From the NCBI RefSeq assembly GCF_026151205.1, contig NC_087076.1, forward strand, positions 1,871,692-1,931,691: DNA of 60,000 bases, written 5' to 3'. The first letter of the stretch is position 1, and the number at the start of each line of letters is the position of its first letter. Positions 12,091 through 25,455 of this stretch are shown here, piece after piece. The notes under the pieces were generated by a model. The model searched no databases and had not been told where the DNA came from. It was given only the letters and a program-made list of their open reading frames with translations. A program made the translations under genes and the position numbers. Source of the DNA: Bolinopsis microptera (lineage: Eukaryota; Ctenophora; Tentaculata; Lobata; Bolinopsidae).

Positions 12091-14994
12091 AAAAAAGTTT
12101 AAAAAAAGGGGGTTCTGCCTGCCCAAACCCCATCATAAAAATAAAGTTTCGTTAACCTGGCCCCACTCCAGGGGCCCCCCCATCCCAAAAATGCCCGAAA
12201 TCAGCAAAAATTTCCAGATTTAAAATTTTCCCCCTGTATTTGTTTTATGTTCCGGGGTAGGTGGGACAGTTTTAGTTAAAAAAATGGGTTTTCCCGTCCC
12301 CAACATATAAAAAAAGTTTCGACTTAAACCCACTGGGGCCCACCCCCGGGGGCCCAGCCACCCCAAAAATGAAAATGAAAAACCCCAGATTTTTAAAAAT
12401 TTCCCCTGAGTGTTTTATGTTCCGGGTGGGGGGGAATGTTTTGTTTAAAATGGGTTTCCCGCCCCAAACCTTTTTAAAAAAAATAAGTTTGACCTTAACC
12501 ATCGGGCACCCCCAGGGGCAGCCCCCCCAAATGCCCAAAAATCCGAAAAATAAATTAAAAATTTTCCCCCTGTGGGTTTTTTTATGTTCGGGGTGGGTGG
12601 GAATTTTTTTATTTAAAAAAAAAAAATGGGTTCTGTCTGCCCAAAAACCATCATAAAAATAAATTTTCGACCTTTAAACCCCTGGGGGCCACCCCCGGGG
12701 CCCCACGCCACCCCAAAATGCCCGGGGAAAATCCAGCAAAAAATCCGATTTTAAAAATTTTCCCCCGTAGTGTTTTATGTTGGGGTAGGTGGGAAGTTTT
12801 TTTTTAAAAAATGGGTTTGTGCCCCAAATCATAAAAACAAGTTTGACCTCCCCCCCTCGGGGCCACCCCCGGGCCACGCCACCCCAAATGCCCCGAAACC
12901 CCAGTTAAACCCCAGATTTTAAAATCTTTACCCCTTTTGGTGCTTTTTTTTCCCGGGGTAGGGGCATGTTTTTTTAAAAAAATGGGTTTGCTGTCCCAAA
13001 AACCATATAAAAATCGTTTCGCCCTTAAACCCCACTGGGGCATCCCAGGGGCCCCCCATCCCAAAATGCCCGAAATCCGCAAAAACCAGGTTTTTAAAAC
13101 TTTACCTGTAGTGCTTTTATTTTCCCGGGGGTGGTGGGCATGTTTTTTTTAAAAAAAGGGGTTTTTCCCCGCCCCCAAACATAAAATTAAGTTTCGATCT
13201 AAACCACTGGGCATCCAGGGGCCCCCCCACCAAAAATGACGAAACCCAGCTAATAGTTTTTAAAATTTTTTCCCCCTGTAGTGCTTTTTTTCCCGGGGTA
13301 GGGGGGGACATGTTTTGTTTAAAAAGGGGTTCTGTTGCCCAAACCCCACATAAAAAAAGTTTGACCTTAAAACCCCCTCGGGCACCCCCGGGAGCCACGC
13401 CCAAAATTTGCCCAAATCAGAAAAAAAATCATTTTTAAAAAATTTTACCCTGTATGCTTTTTGTTGGGGGTAGGGGGGGCCCATTTTATTTTTAAAAAAA
13501 TGGGTTCTGTGCCCCAAATTTTTAAAAAAAATAAAGTTTCAAAAACTTAACCCCCTCGGGCACCCCCGGGGCCCCACGCCCATCCCAAAATGCCCAAACC
13601 CAGTAAAACCCAGACTTTAAAATCTTTCCCCTGTAGTGTTTTATTTTTCCCGGGGTGGGGGGGAAAATTTTTATTTTTTTAAATGGTTTCCCCTGCCCCA
13701 AAAAACCATAAAAAAAAATATTTCGACCTTAAACCATTTTGGGGCCCACTCCAGGGCCACCCAACCCCCAAAAGGGCCGAAATAGAAAAAACCCAGACTT
13801 TAAATTTTCCCCCCTGTAGTGTTTTATGGGGGGGTAGGTGGGAATTTTTTATTTTAAAAAAAATGGGTTCTGTGCCCCAAAAAATCTTTAAAAACAAGTT
13901 TGCCCCCTTCAACCATGGCCACCCCCAGGGGGCCCGCCCCAAAAAGGGGCCCAAAAACCCAGTTTAAAAAATCCAGATTTAAAAAATTTTAAGGGAGTGC
14001 TTTTTGTTGGGGGTGGGGGACTGTTTTTATTTTTAAAAAAATGGGTTTGCTGTCCCAAAACTTAAAAAAATCAAGTTTCCACCTTAAAACCCCATGGGCC
14101 ACCCCCGGGGCCAGCCATCCAAAATGAGAAATCCGTAAAACCCAGATTTAAAAAATTTTTCCCCCTTAGTTTTTTAGCCCGGGGGGGGGGAAATTTTTTA
14201 GTTTAAAAGGGTTCTGCTCCCCCCAAAAATCAAAAAAAAAATTAAGTTTGACCTTAAAAACCCCATCGGGGCCACCCCCGGGGGGCCAGCCACCCCAAAA
14301 AATCCCAAAAAATCCCTAAAAAAGCTTTTAAATTTTACCCTTATCTTTTATTTTTTTCCCGGGGGGGGGGAAAGTTTGTTTTTTAAAAAGGGTTTGCTGC
14401 CCAAACCTAAAATAAAAATCAAATTTTTCGACTTAAACCCCTGGGCCCCCCAGGAGCCCCCCATCCCAAAATGCCCGAAATCAGCTAAAACCCTACTTTA
14501 AAAATTTTTCCCCCTGTAGTGCTTTTTTGTTGGGGTTTGGTGGGCCATTTTATTTTAAAAAAAAGGGTTTTGCTGTCCCAAAACCCATATAAAAAATCAA
14601 TTTTCGAACTCTAACCACTCGGGCCCCTCCCGGGGCCCCCCCCCACCCCAAAATAAAGAACCCAGCTAAAATCAGATTTAAAAAATTTTTCCCTGTAGGT
14701 TTTATGTTCCGGGGGAGGGGGAATGTTTTGTTTTAAAATGGGTTTCTGCCCAAAACCATCATAAAAATCAATTTCGACCAAAACCCACTCGGGCCACCCC
14801 CCGGGGGGGCCACCGCCACCCCAAAATGACCGAAACCCGCTAAAATCGCTTTAAAATTTTTCCCCCCTGTGTGCTTTTATTTTTCCGGGGTGGGGGGGAA
14901 TGTTTTTTTAAAAAAATGGGTTTGCCGTCCCAACCCTCAAAAAAAAATCAAGTTTCGATCTAAACCCACTCCCCCCAAATTTCCGATGTAGGTA

Positions 14995-16905
14995 CGGATT
15001 CAAAAACCGAAAAAAATATATTCTCGGCCAAAAAGATCGGGTAGCATGAAACAGAAAAAAGTATTTTCCCAGAAAAACTTTAAAAAATTTGATTTAAAAA
15101 AAAATTTTGGTCCGAGTCTTTTTCGATACTTTCCCTCTGAAGCAGAGCCCCCCCTTGATTTTTGTATTGGAAGGGGGGGCTGTTTCCCGAGATGCAATTA
15201 CAAAGGGGAATCGAGTAAAAAAATGTATATCGAAGGGTAGGTGCGGACTTCAAAAACCGAAAAATTTATTTTTGGTAAATGATCGGGGTAGCATGAAAAT
15301 GAACAAAAAGTGTTTCCGGGAAAAATTTTTAAAAAAATTTGGATTAGAAAATTTTCGTTTAGTCTTTCGAAAGTATTAAAAAGCGAGCCCCCATTTCCGG
15401 TCGTATTAAAAAGGGGGGGCCTCCCTTCCCGAGATGCATTAAAAGGGGGGACCTCGAGTCCAAAATCGAAATACGAATTCAAAACCGAAAAAATTTATTT
15501 TTGGTAAAATAAAGGGTAGCATGAAAATGAAAAAAAAAGTAGTTTCCAAAAAAAATTTTTTTAAAAAATTTGGATTTAAAAAAAAATTTAGTCTTATCTT
15601 TCCCCGAAAGTACTTTGAAAGAGAGCCCCCATTTCCCGAGGTTGCAAAGGGGGGGCCCTGCCTTCCCGAGATGTTAAAAAAGGGGGACCCCGGTCCAAAA
15701 CGTATATGGATACGAAAAGAAAAATTTTTTTTTGGTCGAAATGTCAGGGTAGATAAAACATGAAAAAAAAGTAGTTTCCAAAAAAAAATTTTTTTAAAAA
15801 TTTTGGGACTTAGAAAATTTTTTCGCTTAGTTTTCGATACTAAGGTCTGAAAGCAGAGTTTTTTCCGGCTGTATTGCGTTTTGCGAAGGGGAGGCTGCCT
15901 TCAGATCGCATTACAAGGGGCCCCCTCGAGTCAAAATGTATATGATTCGAAAAAAAAAAAATTTTTTTTGGCTCAGAATGTTCGGTAGATAAAACATTAA
16001 AAAAAAGTATTTTCCCGAAAAAATTTTAAAAAAAAATTTGGACTTAAAAAAATTTTCAGTTTAGTCATTTCGATTAGTGGGTTTGAAAGCGAGCCCCCCC
16101 TTTCCCGAGTGTATTGCGATTTGCGAAGGGGGAGGCCTCCCTTCCCGAGATCGCATTACAAAGGGGCCCCTCGAGTAAAAAAATCGTTTTTCGAACTTCG
16201 AAAACAAAAAAAATTATTTTGGTCAGAATGATCAGGGTAGCAAAAACTGAAAAAAAGAGTTTCCAAAAAAATTTAAAAAAATTTGGGATTAAAAAAAATT
16301 TTAGTCTTGTCATTCTCGATACGAAAAGGTTGAAAGCAGACCCCCGTTTCCCGAGTTCGTATTGCGATTTGGAAAAAAGGCCTGTTCCCGAGATCGCATT
16401 AAAAAAAGGGGCCCCTCGAGCCCAAAATGTAGTATTCTCGAAGTACCTTAAAAGCAGAGCTCCCGTTTCCCGAGTGTTTTTGCGGGGGGAGGCCGACCCG
16501 AGATGCTTTTTCAAAGGGGCCTCGAGCCCCAAAAAATCGTATATGAAATTCCCAAAAAAAAAAAAATTTTTTTCGGCTCAGAATGATGGGTAGTGAAAAT
16601 GAAAAAAAAAAATAGTTTCCAGAAAAATTTTAAAAAATTTGGATTAGAATGTTTTCGTTTTAGTCATTTGATACGTTGAAAGAGGCTCCCGTTTCCCGAG
16701 CTTATGCGAAGGGGGGCCCTGCTTCCCGAGTTTGCTTTACAAAGGGGCCCCTCGAGTAAAAAATGTATATCAAAACTTCGAAAACAAAAAAAATTATTTT
16801 TGGCTAGAATGATCAGGGTAGCATGAAAATGAAAAAAAAGTTTTTTCCAAAAAAAAATTTTTAAATTTTTTGGACTTAGAAAAATTTTCATTTTAGTTTT
16901 CGATA
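14995..16905 (+). repeat. Satellite B array (~240-bp units)
   Basis: About eight head-to-tail units. The landmark GGGTAGCATGAAAATGAA or its variants recurs near 15039, 15287, 15514, 15750, 15988, 16236, 16590 and 16817, with spacings of about 227-249 bases (one of 354). Each unit also has GCCCCCATTTCCCGAG-like and CCTTCCCGAGATGCATT-like blocks. It is unrelated to satellite A and sits exactly between the two oppositely oriented A arrays. Homopolymer noise is heavy. Confidence 0.85.
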
Positions 16906-16909
16906 GGAT

Positions 16910-19900
16910 TTTGCGGGGATTTGGGTCATTTTGGGATGGGCGTGGCCCCCGGGAGTGGCCCGGTGGGTTTGGAGTAAAAACTGTTTTTTATGTGGTTTGG
17001 ACGGGCAAAAAAATTTTTTAAACAAAAAACATGCCCCATACCCGGGGAAAAAAAAAAAAGCATTGGGGGTTTTAAAGATTTTAAATTTGGATTTTGGGAT
17101 TTGGGTATTTTGGGTGGGCGGGGCCCCCTGGGGGGGCCCCGGGGGTTGAAGGTGAAAATTTGTTTTTTTTATGAGGGGTTTGGGACGGAAAAAAAAACCC
17201 CATTTTAAAAAAAAAAAATTCCCCACCCCGGAAATAAAAACCCATACGGGGGTTAAAGATTTTAAAGTTGGTTTTAAGGGATTTCGGTCATTTTGGGATG
17301 GGGGGGCCCCGGGATGGCCGAGTGGGTTGGAGGCAAAAACTTGATTTTTTGATGGTTTGGGAAGGCAGAACCCCATTTTTAAAAACTAAAACATGTCCCC
17401 CTACCCGGAACCTAAAAAGCACTAAGGGGGGTAAAGTTTTAAAAAGTTGGTTTTTAGCGGGTTTCGGTCTTTTTGGTTGGGGGGGCCCTGGGAGTGGCCC
17501 CGAGTGGGTTGGAGGTCAAAAAATTGATTTTTATGATGGTTTTGGGACGGCAAAAAACCCCATTTTTAAAAACTAAAAAATGCCCCACCTACCCAAAAAA
17601 ACAAAAAAACCATAAGGGGTAAAGATTTTAAGTTGGATTTTAGCTGGATTTCGGTTTTTTTTTGGGAGGGCGGGGCCCCCTGGAGGGGCCCCGAGTGGGT
17701 TAGGGGGGTCAAAAATTGTTTTTATGAGGGTTTTGGGAAGGGAACCTTTTTTAAAAAAAAAAAACTTGCCCCCACCCCGGGAAAAACAAAAAAAGCATTT
17801 ACGGGGGTTAAAAAGTTTTAAAGTTGGATTTAGTGGATTTCGGTCTTTGGGGGATGGGCGTGGCCCCTGGAGTGGCCGAGTGGGTTGAGAGGTCGAAACT
17901 TGATTTTTATGATGGTTTGGGACAGGCAGAAACCATTTTTTAAACTAAAACATGTCCCACCTACCCCGGAACATAAAAGCACTACAGGGGTAAAGATTTT
18001 AAAGTCTGGATTTTAGCTGGATTTCGGTCATTTTGGGATGGGCGTGGCCCCTGGGAGTGGGTTGAGAGGTCGAAACTTGATTTTTATGATGGTTTGGGAC
18101 AGGCATGAACCCTTTTTAAACCTAAAACATGTCCCACCTACCCCGGAACATAAAAGCACTACAGGGGTAAAGATTTTAAAGTCTGGATTTAGCTGGATAT
18201 CGGTCATTTTGGGATGGGCGTGGCCCCTGGGAGTGGCCCGAGTGGGTTGAGAGAGGTCGAAACTTGATTTTTTATGATGGTTTGGGACAGGGCAGAAACC
18301 CATTTTTTAAACTAAAACATGTCCCACCTACCCGGAACATAAAAGCACTACAGGGGTAAGATTTTAAAGTCTGGATTTAGCTGGATTTCGGTCATTTTGG
18401 ATGGGCGTGGCCCCTGGGAGTGGCCCGAGTGGGTTGAGAGGTCGAAACTTGATTTTTATGATGGTTTTGGGACAGGCAGAACCCATTTTTTAAACTAAAA
18501 CATGTCCCACCTACCCCGGAACATAAAAGCACTACAGGGGTAAAGATTTAAAGTCTGGATTTTAGCTGGATTTCGGTCATTTTGGGATGGGGCGTGGCCC
18601 TGGGAGTGGCCCGAGTGGGTTGAGAGGTCGAAACTTGATTTTTATAATGGTTTGGGACAGGCAGAACCCATTTTTAAACTAAAAACATGTCCCACCTTAC
18701 CCCGGACATAAAAGCACTACAGGGGTAAAGATTTTAAAGTCTGGATTTTAGCTGGATTTCGGTCATTTTGGGATGGGCGTGGCCCCTGGGAGTGGCCCGA
18801 GTGGGTTGAGAGGTCGAAACTTGATTTTTATGATGGTTTGGGACAGGCAGAACCCATTTTTAAACTAAAACATGTCCCACCTACCCCGGAACATAAAAGC
18901 ACTACAGGGGTAAAGATTTTAAAGTCTGGATTTAGCTGGATTTCGGTCATTTTGGGATGGGCGTGGCCCCTGGGAGTGGCCCGAGTGGGTTGAGAGGTCG
19001 AAACTTGATTTTTTATGATGGTTTGGGACAGGCAGAACCCATTTTTAAACTAAAACATGTCCCACCTACCCCGGAACATAAAAGCACTACAGGGGTAAAG
19101 ATTTTAAAGTCTGGATTTTAGCTGGATTTCGGTCATTTTGGGATGGGCGTGGCCCCTGGGAGTGGCCCGAGTGGGTTGAGAGGTCGAAACTTGATTTTTA
19201 TGATGGTTTGGGACAGGCAGAACCCATTTTTAAACTAAAACATGTCCCACCTACCCCGGAACATAAAAGCACTACAGGGGTAAAGATTTTAAAGTCTGGA
19301 TTTTAGCTGGATTTCGGTCATTTTGGGATGGGCGTGGCCCCTGGGAGTGGCCCGAGTGGGTTGAGAGGTCGAAACTTGATTTTATGATGGTTTGGGGACA
19401 GGCAGAACCCATTTTTAAACTAAAACATGTCCACCTACCCCGGAACATAAAAGCACTACAGGGGTAAAGATTTTAAAGTCTGGATTTTAGCTGGATTTCG
19501 GTCATTTGGGATGGGCGTGGCCCCTGGGAGTGGCCCGAGTGGGTTGAGAGGTCGAAACTTGATTTTTATGATGGTTTGGGACAGGGCAGAACCCATTTTT
19601 AAACTAAAACATGTCCACCTACCCCGGAACATAAAAGCACTACAGGGTAAAGATTTTTAAAGTCTGGATTTAGCTGGATTTCGGTCATTTTGGGATGGGC
19701 GTGGCCCCTGGGAGTGCCCGAGTGGGTTGAGAGGTCGAAACTTGATTTTTATGATGGTTTGGGACAGGCAGAACCCATTTTTAAACTAAAACATGTCCCA
19801 CCTACCCCGGAACATAAAAGCACTACAGGGGTAAAGATTTTAAAGTCTGGATTTTAGCTGGATTTCGGTCATTTTGGATGGGCGTTGGCCCCTGGGAGTG

Positions 19901-21312
19901 GCCCGAGTGGGTTGAGAGGTCGAAACTTGATTTTTATGATGGTTTGGGACAGGCAGAACCCATTTTTAAACTAAAACATGTCCCACCTACCCCGGAACAT
20001 AAAAGCACTACAGGGTAAAGATTTTAAAGTCTGGATTTAGCTGGATTTCGGTCATTTTGGGATGGGCGTGGCCCCTGGGAGTGGCCCGAGTGGGTTGAGA
20101 GGTCGAAACTTGATTTTTATGATGGTTTGGGACAGGCAGAACCCATTTATAAAACTAAAACATGTCCCACCTACCCCGGAACATAAAAGCACTACAGGGG
20201 TAAAGATTTTTAAGTCTGGATTTTAGCTGGATTTCGGTCATTTTGGGATGGGCGTGGCCCCTGGGAGTGGCCCGAGTGGGTTGAGAGGTCGAAACTTGAT
20301 TTTTATGATGGTTTGGGACAGGCAGAACCCATTTTTAAACTAAAACATGTCCCACCTACCACGGAACATAAAAGCACTACAGGGGTAAAGATTTTAAAGT
20401 CTGGATTTTAGCTGGATTTCGGTCATTTTGGGATGGGCGTGGCCCCTGGGAGTGGCCCGAGTGGGGTTGAGAGGTCGAAACTTGATTTTTATGATGGTTT
20501 GGGACAGGCAGAACCCATTTTTAAACTAAAACATGTCCCACCTACCCCGGAACATAAAAGCACTACAGGGGTAAAGATTTTAAAGTCTGGATTTAGCTGG
20601 ATTTCGGTCATTTTGGGATGGGCGTGGCCCCTGGGAGTGGCCCGAGTGGGTTGAGAGGTCGAAACTTGATTTTTATGATGGTTTGGGACAGGCAGAACCC
20701 ATTTTTAAACTAAAACATGTCCCACCTACCCCGGAACATAAAAGCACTACAGGGGTAAAGATTTTAAAGTCTGGATTTTAGCTGGATTTCGGTCATTTTG
20801 GGATGGGCGTGGCCCCTGGGAGTGGCCCGAGTGGGTTGAGAGGTCGAAACTTGATTTTTATGATGGTTTGGGACAGGCAGAACCCATTTTTAAACTAAAA
20901 CATGTCCCACCTACCCCGGAACATAAAAGCACTACAGGGGTAAAGATTTAAAGTCTGGATTTTAGCTGGATTTCGGTCATTTTGGGATGGGCGTGGCCCC
21001 TGGGAGTGGCCCGAGTGGGTTGAGAGGTCGAAACTTGATTTTTATGATGGTTTGGGACAGGCAGAACCCATTTTTAAACTAAAACATGTCCCACCTACCC
21101 CGGAACATAAAAGCACTACAGGGGTAAAGATTTTAAAGTCTGGATTTTAGCTGGATTTCGGTCATTTTGGGATGGGCGTGGCCCCTGGGAGTGGCCCGAG
21201 TGGGTTGAGAGGTCGAAACTTGATTTTTATGATGGTTTGGGACAGGCAGAACCCATTTTTAAACTAAAACATGTCCCACCTACCCCGGAACATAAAAGCA
21301 CTACAGGGGTGA
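16910..21312 (+). repeat. Satellite A array, plus orientation (~185-bp units)
   Basis: About 24 units. GGATGGGCGTGGCCCCTGGG recurs at 18771, 18955, 19141 and 19326, giving a 184-186-bp period. Each unit also has GAGAGGTCGAAACTTGA, GGTTTGGGACAGGCAGAACC, CATGTCCCACCTACCCCGGA and AGCACTACAGGGGTAAAG. From about 17.9 kb rightward the units are nearly identical. From 16.9 to 17.9 kb they show the same homopolymer damage as the left array. The array ends abruptly at about 21312, with a duplicated AAAGCACTACA. Confidence 0.95.
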
Positions 21313-21455
21313 AAAGCACTACAAATCCACTACAAAAATCAAGGAAACGTGCTCTCTACTTCGCATGTTTTGTTGTTTTTAGAGTTACCTGAGCAGTAAA
21401 TCAGGTTACAAATTGCCTTTATCAGTTGAGCTTAAATAATTTATTTATATCTATA

Positions 21456-21537
21456 TTACTATTATACTTATCAAACTACTTCCTTCCTTAACTTAACAAA
21501 GTTAAGTAAGGAAGTAGTTTGATAGGTATAGTAGTAG
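21456..21537. repeat. Long hairpin beside the satellite edge
   Basis: An inverted repeat of about 35 bases per arm with a few mismatches: TTATCAAACTACTTCC in the left arm and GGAAGTAGTTTGATA in the right arm. The loop is about AACAA between AACTT and AGTTAAG. It lies roughly 145 bases past the end of the satellite array. Confidence 0.8.
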
Positions 21538-21539
21538 AC

Positions 21540-22750
21540 ACGTTCTATATGAGTAATCTATAATGAATCACGTACAAAAGTATTACCGTGTTAACTTGGT
21601 CAAACAATATATTTATTGTGAAATGTGTCTTTGAGATGAAATATGAAACTGCAAAAACCGCATCATAAAGTCACACACCATCACTAGGGTCACTACTCTA
21701 ACGCATCAACATTGACTCACCTCGTAAGGCTGAAGTGAGCTTATCTGTTTATCATCCCCTTCCAGCGACACTATCAGGTAGGAAATAATGTTCAGACTTT
21801 AGCTGTCAAGTCTGTATAATATATAAGTTAGTACATGGCAGTAGGCACTATTTGTAGTGTGATTATCACTAATATACCTGCTAAACGATCATGTTCAATC
21901 AATATTCTATTTCAAGCATTAACTGATTGATTATTTCAAAAACGATGCCATCGATAAATTTGGTTATTCAAGAATAAGTCAATAAGTAGAGAAACTGTTT
22001 AAGAATTGTACTGATAATTTTACATTCACTGCAGATTTATAACAATCAGAAAAAAATAATGAGGTCTGATCGTCATCTTCTTACAGCGTTCGATGTCTGT
22101 GTGAAGGTAAAATGGTGATATCCTCTGGATCAGGACAGAGGTTGAGTGTTATCGGGAGTAATTCTTTAGTAGACCAATTTGACTTATGTCCCTTAAGCGC
22201 TTTTAACTACCGTTCACCGAACCTTGACTGCGGCTTTGTTAACAAGGTTTGGCCGGTAGAGGGTCCGCAGTAGTCCCATTACCTTAGTATTGCTGTTCCA
22301 CTACTAAAATCAGAAAAAAAAGAAGAAAATATCGCATTTATATCCCACTTATATCAAAAATAAATATTATAATATGTATGTATTGACAAAACAAAAATAA
22401 AACATCAGTTGTAATTTTAAAAATAAATCGTAATCATCTTAAAATCGGCAAACTTAAAATTAAAATCTTAAAATAATTAAAATCCTGTGAATAAAAGAAA
22501 CCGTTGAGTCGCAATAAATGTTCTTTCGTGGCAGTCATGTCTATTCGGCGTGGAAACCAGATGATAAAATAATATACAGGAAAATATTATCTTCAAAAAT
22601 AAAAACAGTTTAGACTAAAAGTTAAGTTATCAGATATTTAACTGAAAGTAAGTAGATAAAAAGTAGATTGTTTCCAGTATAGCATTAAGTCACCCATAGG
22701 AATTCTTCTTTAAGATGACAGGCCGTAATCATTGTGATTATTTTGCTAGT
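21540..22750. other. Intergenic, no gene seen
   Basis: AT-rich sequence between the satellite edge and the stop codon of the Artemis-like gene. It will include the 3' untranslated region of that minus-strand gene, but I found no clear poly(A) signal on that strand. Confidence 0.5.
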
Positions 22751-22753
22751 AAT

Positions 22754-23992
22754 TTACCACTTTTTAAACAATTCCTTCGTCTTACTTCTCACTTCGTTAT
22801 TGCTCATCCCTTCAATGTTTTCTCCTAAAGGTCGGCTTATCGGGAATATTTCTGCTTTTCTGCTAAGATTCAGCAATTTCATAAACTGTTGTAGTTCATA
22901 GTGTGAACTATGAAGAGAGTACAAGACATTAAAAAATCCTGGTTCTTCTACTGGATCTTTCTCCCGGATCCAGGTTGACTGTTTGTAGCTGTACCCCTCC
23001 AGCTCGTAAAACAGCCACTTTAGTGAAGGTTTTATTCTTATTGTCCTGTCTGTGCAGTATTTACAGTCAGCCCCATTAGAATTGTGCACGAATGACTTGT
23101 GTGGTGTTTCGATCTTTACATCACCGGACAGGAGTTCAACAATACACTGGTGTAGCTTCTTTTTAGGGTCCTTAGGACAGATACCTAATGAGCTGTCAAA
23201 CTGATCAGCAAGATGTTTCGCCACTTCCTGCCATCCTAAAGCTGAACAGTCTACATGAACATTTTTATAGCTATCGGGTCCCCCTACACCACTCCCCTCA
23301 CTGTCGAATCCCTCACTGTCGGGTCTATCTTCGCTATTACATTCGTCTTCATCATTGCTGCGTTCTGATGAATCCGAATTTTCAGTTAATGTCGATACCA
23401 TATCTGCAATTTCCTCCAATATTATTCGTTTACAGGGAAACTTATTTTTATCACCCTTACGCTCGCCCAGAAGATCTAAACAAGTTATGTCCAGGTACAG
23501 AATGTCTATATCTGTGGTGTTTTCAAGAAAGCTCTTCATTTCGTTCGTCACCTCAGATCGTTCGTAGCTCTCGAATCTAAAGTCGCCAGTATACAATGCT
23601 TTGTAATGCTTGTCCTTGAATAACATCATCACAGCACCTGGTAAGTGATTTGCTCTAGCAAACTCCACTGTTGTATCGGATACCCCATTTTCTCTGTGCC
23701 TCAGAGAAAATCTCTCTCCTACAGCCTTGTAGCGGAACTTATTACTGAGAATTTCTCGTTTATACCCTACCCTACTCATTATAAGTTCTCCAGTCTCTTT
23801 AGTGCAATAAATCACGGAGTCATTTGACCTGTCCCTCAAAATATCTTGAAACTCTTTTAGTCCTTCAAAGTGATCCGTATGAGCATGGGAAATAAAATAG
23901 TTGGCCACTGTGTCTCCATAAAAATCATCTACTTTTAAACCCCCAGGTTTTTCACTGAAGTGCCGTAAATTCCCATCAAATATAGGTGCCAT
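22754..23992 (-). CDS. Artemis-like MBL/beta-CASP DNA nuclease
   Basis: 412 residues in one uninterrupted exon, ATG at 23992. The family (DCLRE1/SNM1) consists of metallo-beta-lactamase fold nucleases that process DNA ends; Artemis opens hairpins in end joining. Visible motifs are the metal-binding HAHTDH (residues 36-41), NHLPGAVMMLF, YTGDFRF and YLDITCLD in the lactamase part, then IRIKPS and LHSSHYELQQF near residues 315-370, which match the Artemis beta-CASP region better than Apollo or SNM1A. An acidic Ser/Asp/Glu insert (about residues 203-243) separates the two parts. Length equals the catalytic core only; the long C-terminal tail of vertebrate Artemis, which binds partners, is absent. 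Core residues look intact, so an active enzyme is plausible. The lack of introns could mean a retrocopy. Confidence 0.85.
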   Translation of the reverse strand: MAPIFDGNLRHFSEKPGGLKVDDFYGDTVANYFISHAHTDHFEGLKEFQDILRDRSNDSVIYCTKETGELIMSRVGYKREILSNKFRYKAVGERFSLRHRENGVSDTTVEFARANHLPGAVMMLFKDKHYKALYTGDFRFESYERSEVTNEMKSFLENTTDIDILYLDITCLDLLGERKGDKNKFPCKRIILEEIADMVSTLTENSDSSERSNDEDECNSEDRPDSEGFDSEGSGVGGPDSYKNVHVDCSALGWQEVAKHLADQFDSSLGICPKDPKKKLHQCIVELLSGDVKIETPHKSFVHNSNGADCKYCTDRTIRIKPSLKWLFYELEGYSYKQSTWIREKDPVEEPGFFNVLYSLHSSHYELQQFMKLLNLSRKAEIFPISRPLGENIEGMSNNEVRSKTKELFKKW

Positions 23993-24254
23993 GCTAAAGA
24001 AAGGGGGTGTGAATTTTTGAGAGATTATGGGAAAAGCAAATTTTATAATAAACAGTCCTCGATTTAAATATATTTTTCAATATGTGACGCATTACCAAAA
24101 ATAAATCTTGGGACTCATTTAAAATTGATAACATTTAAATTTAAAGAATGAGCCATGTACAGACCATTAAGGTCTGGGTTTTGGTCGGTTTTGAGATTGA
24201 ACTGATAACTTTTGGTAAAAATTTTAGTTTTACAATTATATTGTTCATTTATAG

Positions 24255-24655
24255 GGGAGCCAAGTGGATATTTGTTGATATTTGTAGATTAATGTAGTAT
24301 GGATAATCCACGAAAAAAGTGGATGACATTCTACAAATTTATACATTTATCTCCAAAAATTCAGTAGAATTTCTGGGCACATATTTGAAATTACATTTTT
24401 TGTAGATAAATGTAGATATTTGTAGATTATTGTCAATGGATAATTCTCGAAAATTCTACAAATTCTACAAATTTATACATTTATCTCCAAAAATTCAGTA
24501 GAATTTCTGGGCACATATTTGAGATATACATTTTTTGTAGATAAATGTAGATATTTGTAGATTATTGTAATGGATAATTCACGAAAAAAGTGGATGACAT
24601 TATCCAAATATCTACAAATATCCACTTGGCCCCCCCCCCCCCCCCCCCCCCCCCC
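24255..24655. mobile_element. Inverted-repeat element with internal duplication and poly-C end
   Basis: The left end GCCAAGTGGATATTTGTTG (about 24260) is mirrored by ATATCTACAAATATCCACTTGGC near 24608-24630, forming terminal inverted repeats of about 28 bases. Inside, a block of about 125 bp containing CTCCAAAAATTCAGTAGAAT is present twice in tandem (about 24350 and 24485). The right end runs into a C homopolymer (about 24629-24655). No open frame is present, so a MITE-like non-autonomous element is the likely identity. Confidence 0.65.
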
Positions 24656-25455
24656 ATTTATATTATTCATTTAGAAGGGAAATATTTGTTTGGCTTTTCT
24701 GTCGTCTTTGCTTTCATTTTGACGATTCTCGACAAAGTTTCATCTCATCAAGATAAAAATGTTCCTTCAACTCGTGCTAGGCTGTTTAAATTTCTCAGGT
24801 AGGTTATTTATAGCACTGGCAGCAAATCTGAACTTCTTATCTGACAAGCAAGCAGACGAGAATTTTAACGGAATTGCCGATAAGAGTGTCCCATTACAAG
24901 ATTTATACGAATTTGTTTGTCTTATCTTTAGATAGTTTTTAAAGCAAAGATGACACACGATTCCTGGTAAAATATGTAAAACATCTTCATATATAATAAT
25001 GATTTTACAAAATTAAAGTGACAATCTAAAAACAATCTACAGAAACACATAACATTTGATTGTAAAATATTTTAAGTATCACGACATTATTCGTATTATA
25101 AGCATGCTGCGGAGATTGGCGGATTCCTAAAATTTGGTAATCTGTTTGGACCCTCGAGCAAATATAATTTAAGTATTTACTCATTATAGTAATATATTTA
25201 AGAAATTATTAATGGACCTGCCAGTCATAGAATATTCGAGAATGATCTGGAATGATGAACTAAACTAAACATTGAAGATTGCATGCATGCTATCGTCTTA
25301 TTTTTAGCGAATAACACGAGCAATTCAATAATCAAATCATCATATTCATGTACGTATTATATTTATATCGAAATTATTATAAACACTAACAATAATATCC
25401 TTCGTATCATTACATCATCCAAAAAGATGCAGTTTCTTGGAAATAAATTAGTCGT

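Noticed and set aside
23188-23580. 130-residue plus-strand frame inside the Artemis-like gene
   Set aside because: Antisense shadow of the minus-strand coding region without protein features.
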